DNA from: Tenacibaculum sp. M341
GTDB lineage: Bacteria; Bacteroidota; Bacteroidia; Flavobacteriales; Flavobacteriaceae
Assembly (NCBI RefSeq): GCF_004337695.1
Contig: NZ_SJXJ01000006.1
Span: 210,090 to 274,089, forward strand
Direction of reading: 5' to 3'
DNA: 64,000 nucleotides
Under the pieces are notes generated by a model. It saw only the letters and a list, made by a program, of their open reading frames with translations. It searched no databases and had not been told where the DNA came from. This document shows positions 7,507 through 14,220 of this stretch, in pieces (position 1 is the stretch's first letter; the number at the start of each line of letters is the position of its first letter). The position numbers and the translations under genes are program-made.

Positions 7507-8664
7507 TCAATACTTTTTTAATGATTTTTTATAAGCATTTGGAGTCATACCTGTGAACTTTTTGAATGTATTGTGAAATGAAGATTTAGAGGAAAAGCCA
7601 CACTCAAGCCCAATTGCTAGTAAACTATAATTGTCAAATTGTTCATCTTTAATAAATGATTTTACATCTTCTACTCTGTATTGATTGATATAAGTTGTAA
7701 AGTTGTTTCCTGTTTTTGAGTTTATAATTTGTGAAAAGTAATTAGGGCTAATCCCTAACATTTCTGCCACTTTATTTCTGTCTATTCTACTGTCTCTATA
7801 TATTTTTTTTGTTAAACAAAGTTCTTCTAGTTCTTTTAAATATGTGTTCTCCTTTTCTAAATCAGTATTTATTTTTACAGATGCTTTTGAATTATGGTTG
7901 TCAGTTGTTGTGTTTTTTATTTTATTTGAGTTAAATATCTTAACTGTAAGTAGTGCTTTAACTTTTTCTCTGTCGCTTTTTAGTTTTAATTTATAAATAC
8001 CAGAATAAGCAATCCAGTGAATAAATAAGGTTGTAAACAATGCTATTATTTGTATAATGCTAGCTATAGTTTCAACAGCAAAGGGGCTTAAAATAAATAA
8101 AAGAATTACCATTGATAATAAAAAAGTTTCAAATCTCCATAAGGATAGTAACCATTTTTTTTCTTCTTTGTGTTTTGAAAGTTGAATGTATTTGTATGTT
8201 TTTATTAAAGAATACGGGATAAACGAAAGAATAAAGATGTACATAAAACCAACTAAAATTAAAACTATTAAAGCGTTGTTTTCGTTTATCTCTTCAGTGT
8301 TTTGAATATTAAGGTCAAGTAAAATCAATATAATAATAATTGATAATGCAGGAATAAACAACCTATATTTCTTTTTAGAAATAGTGTCGTAAGATTGTAC
8401 TTGATGCATTACAAATAATAAGATAAATGAAGGGAATAATAATAAAGCGTCAAAAATCTCTATAAATTTTAAAAAAGGATATGTTTTGTATGAATCAGTA
8501 ATTTCTAAGCTAATATCTAATAAAATCCAAGAAGCAGAGAAAAGAGCAAATGCAAGAAAACGATTAGACTTGCTTTTAAAAAAAGGAGAGTTTAAAAGTG
8601 TAAAACCAATGACTGCCCCTTGAAATATGGCGATACTAAAAAGTATGAGTTTAGCTAAAAACAT
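7507..8664 (-). CDS. Membrane-anchored AraC-family transcriptional regulator
   Basis: A 385-residue protein. Residues 1-220 contain about seven hydrophobic helices; the C-terminal about 100 residues are an AraC-type double helix-turn-helix (NKVAEMLGISPNYFSQIINSKTG, then the signature LECGFSSKSSFHNTFKKFTGMTPNAYK). This 7TM-AraC architecture is common in Flavobacteriia and implies a membrane receptor acting directly on DNA. A -7-like box TATTTTTG lies at 8693-8700 on the minus strand. A perfect 16-bp palindrome (ATTCTTGAACAAGAAT, 8769-8784) further upstream is a possible binding site. The beta-lactamase-like gene downstream is probably co-transcribed. Confidence 0.87.
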   Translation of the reverse strand: MFLAKLILFSIAIFQGAVIGFTLLNSPFFKSKSNRFLAFALFSASWILLDISLEITDSYKTYPFLKFIEIFDALLLFPSFILLFVMHQVQSYDTISKKKYRLFIPALSIIIILILLDLNIQNTEEINENNALIVLILVGFMYIFILSFIPYSLIKTYKYIQLSKHKEEKKWLLSLWRFETFLLSMVILLFILSPFAVETIASIIQIIALFTTLFIHWIAYSGIYKLKLKSDREKVKALLTVKIFNSNKIKNTTTDNHNSKASVKINTDLEKENTYLKELEELCLTKKIYRDSRIDRNKVAEMLGISPNYFSQIINSKTGNNFTTYINQYRVEDVKSFIKDEQFDNYSLLAIGLECGFSSKSSFHNTFKKFTGMTPNAYKKSLKKY

Positions 8665-9082
8665 TTATGATGAAAGTGAAAACAATTTTATTCAAAAATA
8701 AATATTAATAGTGAGATTTTTATTATTTATTTTTCTTTAGAGGACTTGATTACTTTCACTAAAAATATATTCTTGAACAAGAATTTTTAGATAAAGCATA
8801 ACTGTAAAAACGATTTAATAATTTGAATGTTTTTTAAAAAATGTTAACCTTTTTTGATGTATGTTAATTTTTGCAGGTATTTTTTGGTTTAACTTGATGT
8901 ATATCAGTGTTTTGTTTTTTGTGTTTTTTGCTTGAGATAACATAATTACCTTATCTAATTTATAATTTTAGAGTCCTTTTTTCAGTTCGGTAAAATTTTT
9001 ATACCTTAGTATCGTTATTAAGTTACTGTTCATTTTTTATTAAATGACTGATTCGTAAGTATAACCCCCAATCAGTATAATA
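8665..9082. other. Intergenic stretch between divergent genes
   Basis: 418 bp, very AT-rich. Contains the -7 box of the AraC gene (8693-8700, minus) and the 16-bp palindrome at 8769-8784. No ORF, tRNA or convincing terminator was seen, and no consensus promoter for the plus-strand gene at 9083 was found. Confidence 0.5.
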
Positions 9083-9988
9083 ATGAGTACTAAAAGTTAT
9101 AGAAAACCTAACGGTTTTAAATTTCTAATTGCAGCAATTGTTGCACTCTTAATCTTTTATTCTTTCAAACTCAACAGCGATTATAAAAAACTGGAAGATG
9201 CTTTCTCTGAGCAAAAAATTGAATTACAATCCGAGCTAGATGAAATTATAGAAGATTACAGAAACATTAATGTTAAAAATAAGGATTTATCTAAGCGATT
9301 GATTAAGGAAATCAATAAGATTATTGTGCTTAGAGATTCTATTAAAAACTTAAAAAAGTCTAATTACAATTTAATTGTAAAGTATTCTAGAAAAATTGTA
9401 AAACTAGAAAGAGAAAACAGAAGACTTTTTATTCAGGTTGATTCATTAAACAAACAAAACTATGAATTGCTACAAGAGAATATTGTAGTAAAGAAAAAGT
9501 TAAATGAAAACAATCAGTTAGCAAAATCACTTACAGCTAAAAATGAAACTTTAATGCAAAAGCAAGAAGTTTTAGAAGAAAAAATGAGTATAGCTGAAGT
9601 AATTGAAATAGATAACTTTCAAGCAATAGCTATGAAAGAAAGAAGTAGTGGTAAACTTACAAGTACTTCAAGATCTAGAAGAACTGATGCTTTTAAAATT
9701 AAGTTTGATTTACAGCCTAACCCGGTTACAAGCCCTGGTAAAAAAGAAATTCTAATTCAAATTTTAGACGAGAATAAGAATGTAGTTGCTGCTAAAGGAA
9801 ACAAAATCATGAAAAGTGGTGACACCATTGTTTTTAGTGATAATATAGTGGCAGATTATGATAATCAACAACTTGGAGTCGTTTCTCTAGTGTTGGTAAA
9901 TAGAGGAGATATTAACAAAGGTAAATATACTGTTAATACATATGTTGACGGACAGTTTTCGGGCAAAACAGACCTAAGTCTCCGATAA
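9083..9988 (+). CDS. Membrane-anchored coiled-coil protein of unknown function
   Basis: A 301-residue protein with one N-terminal transmembrane helix (FLIAAIVALLIFYSF, residues about 14-28), a long coiled coil from about 30 to 170 rich in K/E/L heptads, then a C-terminal beta-rich domain of about 100 residues (FKIKFDLQPNPVTSPGKKEILIQIL to the end). The topology suggests an inner-membrane anchor with the coiled coil extending into the periplasm. Such proteins are common in Flavobacteriaceae without an assigned role. Monocistronic; terminator at 10014-10046. Confidence 0.75.
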   Translation: MSTKSYRKPNGFKFLIAAIVALLIFYSFKLNSDYKKLEDAFSEQKIELQSELDEIIEDYRNINVKNKDLSKRLIKEINKIIVLRDSIKNLKKSNYNLIVKYSRKIVKLERENRRLFIQVDSLNKQNYELLQENIVVKKKLNENNQLAKSLTAKNETLMQKQEVLEEKMSIAEVIEIDNFQAIAMKERSSGKLTSTSRSRRTDAFKIKFDLQPNPVTSPGKKEILIQILDENKNVVAAKGNKIMKSGDTIVFSDNIVADYDNQQLGVVSLVLVNRGDINKGKYTVNTYVDGQFSGKTDLSLR

Positions 9989-10013
9989 AGAATTTAATTA
10001 CAACAATATTATT

Positions 10014-10046
10014 AAAAGTGAAGAAAATTAAATCTTCACTTTTTTT
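10014..10046 (+). terminator. Rho-independent terminator
   Basis: Stem AAAAGTGAAGA / TCTTCACTTTT with an 8-nt loop and T-run, downstream of the coiled-coil protein gene. Confidence 0.85.
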
Positions 10047-10066
10047 ATTTAATAAAATGCAAATTA

Positions 10067-10074
10067 TATTTTTG
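10067..10074 (+). promoter_or_regulatory. -7 box of glyS
   Basis: TATTTTTG, exact TAnnTTTG match, ending only 4 bp before the glyS ATG at 10079. Transcription would begin at or beside the start codon, giving a leaderless or nearly leaderless mRNA. Confidence 0.5.
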
Positions 10075-10078
10075 TAGC

Positions 10079-11620
10079 ATGGCAAAACAAGAAGATCAAT
10101 TTAAGAAGGTTATATCACACGCTAAAGAATACGGTTATATTTTTCAATCATCTGAAATATATGATGGGTTAAGCGCTGTTTATGATTATGCTCAAAATGG
10201 AGTAGAATTAAAAAAGAATATTAGAGAGTACTGGTGGAAAGCAATGGTTCAAATGAACGAAAATATTGTAGGTATAGATGCTTCAATTTTAATGCATCCA
10301 ACCACTTGGAAAGCTTCTGGACACGTTGATGCCTTTAATGATCCTTTAATTGATAATAAAGATTCAAAAAAACGATACAGAGCGGATGTTTTAGTAGAGG
10401 ATTATTGTGCTAAAATTGAGGCTAAAATAGAAAAAGAGGTCAAAAAAGCTGAAAAGCGCTTTGGAGATGCTTTTAATAAAGAAGAGTTTGTTTCTACTAA
10501 CGGTAGAGTTTTAGGATACCAAGAAAAAATCAATACTATTTTAGGACGATTAGCTAAGTCTTTAGAAAATGAAGATTTAGCAGATGTAAAAGCATTGATT
10601 GAAGAGTTAGGGATTGCTGATCCGTTAACAGGTTCTAAAAACTGGACAGATGTAAAGCAGTTCAATTTAATGTTTGGAACAAAACTAGGGGCTTCTGCTG
10701 AAAGTGCAATGGATTTATATTTACGTCCAGAAACAGCTCAAGGAATTTTTGTGAACTTCTTAAATGTTCAAAAAACAGGAAGAATGAAGCTTCCTTTTGG
10801 AATTGCGCAAACTGGTAAGGCGTTTCGTAATGAAATAGTTGCAAGACAGTTTATTTTTAGAATGCGTGAGTTTGAACAGATGGAAATGCAGTTTTTCATA
10901 AAACCAGGAACTCAAAAAGAATGGTATAAGCATTGGAAAGAAACTAGATTAAAGTGGCATCTTTCTTTAGGTATGGGGGAGGATAATTATCGTTTCCATG
11001 ACCATGAAAAATTAGCACATTATGCGGATGCAGCTGCTGATATTGAATTTAGATTCCCGTTTGGTTTTAAAGAGTTAGAGGGAATTCACTCTAGAACTGA
11101 TTTTGATTTAAAAGCTCATGAAGAGCATTCAGGTAAAAAATTACAGTATTTTGATCATGAAGAGAACAAGAGTTATGTTCCTTATGTGTTAGAAACTTCT
11201 ATTGGGTTAGATCGTATGTTTTTAGCGGTTTTCTCTAAATCTTTAATAGAGGAAGAGTTGGGAAATGGAACTTCAAGAGTTGTGTTACGATTACCAGCTG
11301 TATTAGCTCCTACCAAAGCAGCAATATTGCCATTAGTGAAAAAAGATGGTTTACCAGAAGTGGCTAGAAAGATTGTAGATGATTTAAAATGGGATTTTAA
11401 TGTTTCTTATGATGAGAAAGATGCAGTTGGTAGAAGATACCGTCGTCAAGATGCTGCAGGTACACCTTTCTGTATTACGGTAGATCATGATACTTTAGAA
11501 GATAATACAGTAACTATTCGTCATAGAGATACAATGGAACAAAAACGTGTTAAAATAGAAGAATTAAGAGCGATTATCAAAGAAGAGGTAGATATGCGTT
11601 CTTGGTTAATGAAAATGTAA
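10079..11620 (+). CDS. glyS: Glycyl-tRNA synthetase, homodimeric type
   Basis: A 513-residue class II aminoacyl-tRNA synthetase of the alpha2 (archaeal/eukaryotic/Bacillota-like GlyQS) type, not the alpha2beta2 enterobacterial form. Visible motifs: motif 1 region with GYIFQSSEIYDGLSAVYDYA, LRPETAQGIFVNF, motif 2 region FRNEIVARQFIFRMREFEQMEMQFF, and motif 3 ETSIGLDRMFLAVF. The C-terminal anticodon-binding domain begins near VVLRLPAVLAPTKAAILPL. It ligates glycine to tRNA-Gly in the cytoplasm. Length fits the family. The start is fixed by the conserved N-terminus and the promoter immediately upstream. Confidence 0.97.
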   Translation: MAKQEDQFKKVISHAKEYGYIFQSSEIYDGLSAVYDYAQNGVELKKNIREYWWKAMVQMNENIVGIDASILMHPTTWKASGHVDAFNDPLIDNKDSKKRYRADVLVEDYCAKIEAKIEKEVKKAEKRFGDAFNKEEFVSTNGRVLGYQEKINTILGRLAKSLENEDLADVKALIEELGIADPLTGSKNWTDVKQFNLMFGTKLGASAESAMDLYLRPETAQGIFVNFLNVQKTGRMKLPFGIAQTGKAFRNEIVARQFIFRMREFEQMEMQFFIKPGTQKEWYKHWKETRLKWHLSLGMGEDNYRFHDHEKLAHYADAAADIEFRFPFGFKELEGIHSRTDFDLKAHEEHSGKKLQYFDHEENKSYVPYVLETSIGLDRMFLAVFSKSLIEEELGNGTSRVVLRLPAVLAPTKAAILPLVKKDGLPEVARKIVDDLKWDFNVSYDEKDAVGRRYRRQDAAGTPFCITVDHDTLEDNTVTIRHRDTMEQKRVKIEELRAIIKEEVDMRSWLMKM

Positions 11621-11650
11621 TAAAACGCATTTAGAATATATTATTTAAGG

Positions 11651-11686
11651 CATCCTATTAATTTAATTAATAGGATGTTTATTTTT
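11651..11686 (+). terminator. Terminator of glyS
   Basis: 12-bp stem CATCCTATTAAT / ATTAATAGGATG with a 3-nt loop and T-rich tail. The tail overlaps the next promoter. Confidence 0.8.
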
Positions 11687-11687
11687 G
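11680..11687 (+). promoter_or_regulatory. -7 box of the small membrane protein gene
   Basis: TATTTTTG, exact match, embedded in the T-tract of the glyS terminator, 22 bp before the ATG at 11710. Confidence 0.4.
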
Positions 11688-11709
11688 CTCAAAAATTAAA
11701 TCATTTTTT

Positions 11710-11937
11710 ATGAAGACTGTCTTAAAAATATTGTTTATTATTTTTTTACTTTGGATGGTGATAGGTGTTTATTTATTAAATACAAATCATGAAAAGGCTC
11801 AAGTTATAATGGGGCTTGGAGTGTTATATATGGCTTTTGTTTTAATGCCTACATTTATATTCCATAGGTATAGAGACGGGAAATATAAGAAGTATATAAT
11901 CAATCAGAATAGTAATAAAGAAGAAGAAAATTCTTAG
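11710..11937 (+). CDS. Small two-helix membrane protein
   Basis: A 75-residue protein with two transmembrane helices (about 5-24, LKILFIIFLLWMVIGVYLL; about 33-52, VIMGLGVLYMAFVLMPTFIF) and a basic then acidic cytoplasmic tail (RYRDGKYKKYI, EEENS). No family is recognised. Codon use and composition match its neighbours and it has its own promoter-like box, so it is likely a real gene. Confidence 0.7.
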   Translation: MKTVLKILFIIFLLWMVIGVYLLNTNHEKAQVIMGLGVLYMAFVLMPTFIFHRYRDGKYKKYIINQNSNKEEENS

Positions 11938-11961
11938 ATTTTAAAATTACAATTTAATGAT

Positions 11962-11997
11962 AAAAAAGAGGCTGTTTTTCTAAAAAAAAACAGCCTC
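11962..11997 (-). terminator. Hairpin with a minus-strand U-tract
   Basis: 12-bp stem GAGGCTGTTTTT / AAAAACAGCCTC. The T-run follows the stem only on the minus strand; on the plus strand it is followed by CTCGTCG. It could end the 11710-11937 transcript inefficiently, or terminate an unrecognised minus-strand RNA. Confidence 0.5.
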
Positions 11998-12347
11998 TCG
12001 TCGATTAATACAATTACACAATACTTGTTGTGACTTTTATGAGTATGGACTTGTTAAAGTTGGATGTACTAAAACTGTTTTAGTTTCAAAATCAATTTAA
12101 ATATTATAAGTCTTCGTTTTAGTTTTAAAAAGTTCCATTTATATTATAAGACCTGTTTTTTTTAAAAATGTTTCATGCAAAGTAGTTTGTTAACAAAATA
12201 ATAACATTAGGTATTCGTTTTTTTTGATTTGTTGAAGTGTTAAATGTCAGTCAATACTGTTAAACAGTCTTGTATTTTAAGGTAAATAATGTTAAATTTT
12301 TAAAAAAAAATTAATAAATTCACAATCAACAATCTAAACGTAAAATC
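11998..12347. other. Intergenic stretch upstream of the OmpA-like gene
   Basis: 350 bp with no ORF on either strand. It contains a perfect 13-bp palindrome ACTGTTAAACAGT at 12256-12268, about 80 bp before the ompA-like ATG, which is a possible operator. No consensus promoter was found by eye. Confidence 0.4.
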
Positions 12348-13274
12348 ATGAGTAAAAAATTATTGTATCTCATTGGTATTTTAGCTGTCATTATATTGGG
12401 CATTATTTTTAGTTTAAAATATTGTTGTTGTCCTTTATGTGGAGCAGAAGCTACCCCCGTTTCCAATGAAAATGAAAAATTAATAACAAAGGAGGTTTAT
12501 AAAGAGCCAACGCTCTATCCTTTTAGTGTCAAAGATGGTCAAGGAGATTTATCACTTCAAATTAATGATAACTTTAATTTTGAAGAATCTAATCTTAATT
12601 TTTTAAAGCCTATTTCTTCAAATTTGGATATGCAGATTGATAAGTTAAAAGATTATTTAACTTCAAATGATAATAAATCGCTATCCATTACTGGTTTTTT
12701 TACAGCAAATGAAAAAAATAATTCTGCATTTCCAAACTTGGGTATTGCAAGAGCTAATTCTGTGAAAAATTATTTTGAATCTAAGGGAATTCCATCTAAG
12801 ATTATGAATACGTTTGGTCAAGAGAAAAATGGAATGGTTGCAGATTCGTTAAAAGTGTATCATGGTCCTGTAAACTTTAATATTCTTGAGTTTAAAGATG
12901 ATTCAGATGAAATAGCAAAATTGGGAGAGTATATTAAGGCTAACCCAATTGTTTTAAATTTTAAGACAGGACAAGCTCATATTAACTTAACAGCTGCTGA
13001 GCGACAAGAAATTGCTGATATCGCTAAGTATTTAGATAAAGTTGAAGGAGCTACTTGTATTGTTACAGGGCATACAGATAATACAGGTGATGCTACTGTT
13101 AATATGAAGTTAGGACAAGATAGAGCAGATTTTGCAAAACAGTATTTAGTAAGAAATGCAATTCCTGCTAGTAAAATAACGGCAATATCAAAAGGTCAAA
13201 CAGAACCTATTGCAGATAATAATACCGATGAAGGTAAGGCAAAGAATAGAAGAACAGTTATAACAATTAAATAA
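12348..13274 (+). CDS. OmpA-family protein with two OmpA-like domains
   Basis: A 308-residue protein. An N-terminal hydrophobic helix (LLYLIGILAVIILGIIFSL) is followed by a cysteine cluster (KYCCCPLCG). Residues about 75-180 look like a degenerate OmpA-like module (SSNLDMQIDKLKDYLTSN, SITGFFTANE, ARANSVKNYFESKGIPSKIM). Residues about 200-308 are a canonical OmpA/MotB peptidoglycan-binding domain: IVTGHTDNTGD, GQDRADFAKQYLV, AISKGQTEPIADNNTDEGKAKNRR (split here by commas as motifs), including the NRR meso-diaminopimelate-binding Arg. Probably anchored in a membrane and tethered to peptidoglycan. The HhH gene starts 12 bp downstream. Confidence 0.85.
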   Translation: MSKKLLYLIGILAVIILGIIFSLKYCCCPLCGAEATPVSNENEKLITKEVYKEPTLYPFSVKDGQGDLSLQINDNFNFEESNLNFLKPISSNLDMQIDKLKDYLTSNDNKSLSITGFFTANEKNNSAFPNLGIARANSVKNYFESKGIPSKIMNTFGQEKNGMVADSLKVYHGPVNFNILEFKDDSDEIAKLGEYIKANPIVLNFKTGQAHINLTAAERQEIADIAKYLDKVEGATCIVTGHTDNTGDATVNMKLGQDRADFAKQYLVRNAIPASKITAISKGQTEPIADNNTDEGKAKNRRTVITIK

Positions 13275-13286
13275 AAAATTAAAATT

Positions 13287-13925
13287 ATGGACAATATTTG
13301 GTGTTTTATCATCCCTATTATAGTAGGTTTATTATCGGCTTTATTAGGATATTTGTTAGGTAGAGAGTACCGAAAAGATTCAGAAGAAAATAACAGCGAT
13401 AGTGAATTAATATTAGAATTAAGAAGTAAAATAAATGGTTTAGAATCGGATTTAAACGATTGTAAAAAAAGTAGGATGTCTTTAGAAGCTGATTTGAATG
13501 CTTGTGAGCAAAGTAAACTTGGTTTAGCGTCTGATTTAAAACTAGCAAGAGAATCAAGTTCAGATGCATCTAATTTAGGTATGGCGGCTTCATTTGCTGC
13601 AGGAGCAGTGGCTGAGAATTTGATTCCTTTTAATGGTGATGCTGCAAAAGCGGTTTTTGGTAAAAAAATTAAGCAAGATGATTTAAAAATTATCGAAGGA
13701 ATTGGTCCTAAGATTGAAGGGTTATTTCATAATTTTGATATTAAAACATGGAAAGCATTAAGCGAAGCTTCAATAGAAAAATGTCAAGAGGTTTTAAATA
13801 GTGGGGGAGAACGATATAGGATTCATAATCCTGGTACTTGGCCGGAGCAAGCAAGATTGGCTTACGAAGGTAAGTGGGCTGAGCTTTTAAAATGGCAAGA
13901 TGAACTTGACGGAGGAAAAGCATAA
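13287..13925 (+). CDS. Membrane-anchored coiled-coil protein with a helix-hairpin-helix domain
   Basis: A 212-residue protein: N-terminal transmembrane helix (CFIIPIIVGLLSALLGYLL), a coiled coil at about 35-90 with repeated SDLNDCKKS / ADLNACEQS segments, a low-complexity link, then a C-terminal HhH domain with DDLKIIEGIGPKIEGLF as the hairpin and PGTWPEQARLAYEGKW beyond it. HhH domains of this kind bind nucleic acid or proteins, but a membrane-anchored version is of unknown role. It forms an operon with the OmpA-like gene and ends at the terminator at 13952-13985. Confidence 0.75.
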   Translation: MDNIWCFIIPIIVGLLSALLGYLLGREYRKDSEENNSDSELILELRSKINGLESDLNDCKKSRMSLEADLNACEQSKLGLASDLKLARESSSDASNLGMAASFAAGAVAENLIPFNGDAAKAVFGKKIKQDDLKIIEGIGPKIEGLFHNFDIKTWKALSEASIEKCQEVLNSGGERYRIHNPGTWPEQARLAYEGKWAELLKWQDELDGGKA

Positions 13926-13951
13926 GATGGTTTAATAAACACTTTACAAAT

Positions 13952-13985
13952 AAACCCACTAGGCATAATAGCCGGGTGGGTTTTT
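13952..13985 (+). terminator. Terminator between the HhH gene and the fibre remnant
   Basis: Stem AAACCCACTAGGC / GCCGGGTGGGTTT (one mismatch, one G-T), loop ATAATA, followed by T-run. The minus side is also T-rich, so it may serve the fibre transcript too. Confidence 0.8.
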
Positions 13986-14220
13986 ATTTATTTTCTGAAA
14001 TTTCTGATAATGTATATTCAAGGGTTGTTAATTGAGGTTGAATAGAAACGTCTTCTTTTTTGTAGAGAGTAAACTTCTTATTCTTTTCTTTTGAAGGTTG
14101 TTTTGAGTCTATATAGTTATCAATTAAATCCGAATATTCTTGTTGTGTTGGTTTATTATCTGTCTCAAAATAGTTTTTTAATATCTCCTTATTTTTAAAA
14201 TAAAACTGGTTTTTCGTTAC
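13984..14220 (-). pseudogene. Remnant of a second tail-fibre gene
   Basis: A 79-codon open frame on the minus strand, overlapping the fibre gene end in another frame and lacking any ATG, GTG or TTG. Its translation, from the KNKEILKNYFETDNKPTQQE block through DLIDNYIDSKQ to LEYTLSEISENK and a stop, aligns end to end with residues 5-72 of the intact fibre (KTIKTYFEKGDVPTEEQF, HLIDSYIDSKQ, LPEYSLTKISNNK). It is therefore a truncated copy of the N-terminal module of a fibre gene, stopping just inside the first repeat and abutting the terminator. Confidence 0.75.

Noticed and set aside
10402-10844. Antisense ORFs within glyS
   Set aside because: Shadows of a highly conserved gene; no codon or family signal.
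13984-14220. Programmed +1 frameshift extending the fibre into the downstream frame
   Set aside because: The downstream frame encodes another copy of the N-terminal module, not a continuation, and no convincing slippery or stimulatory structure is visible.
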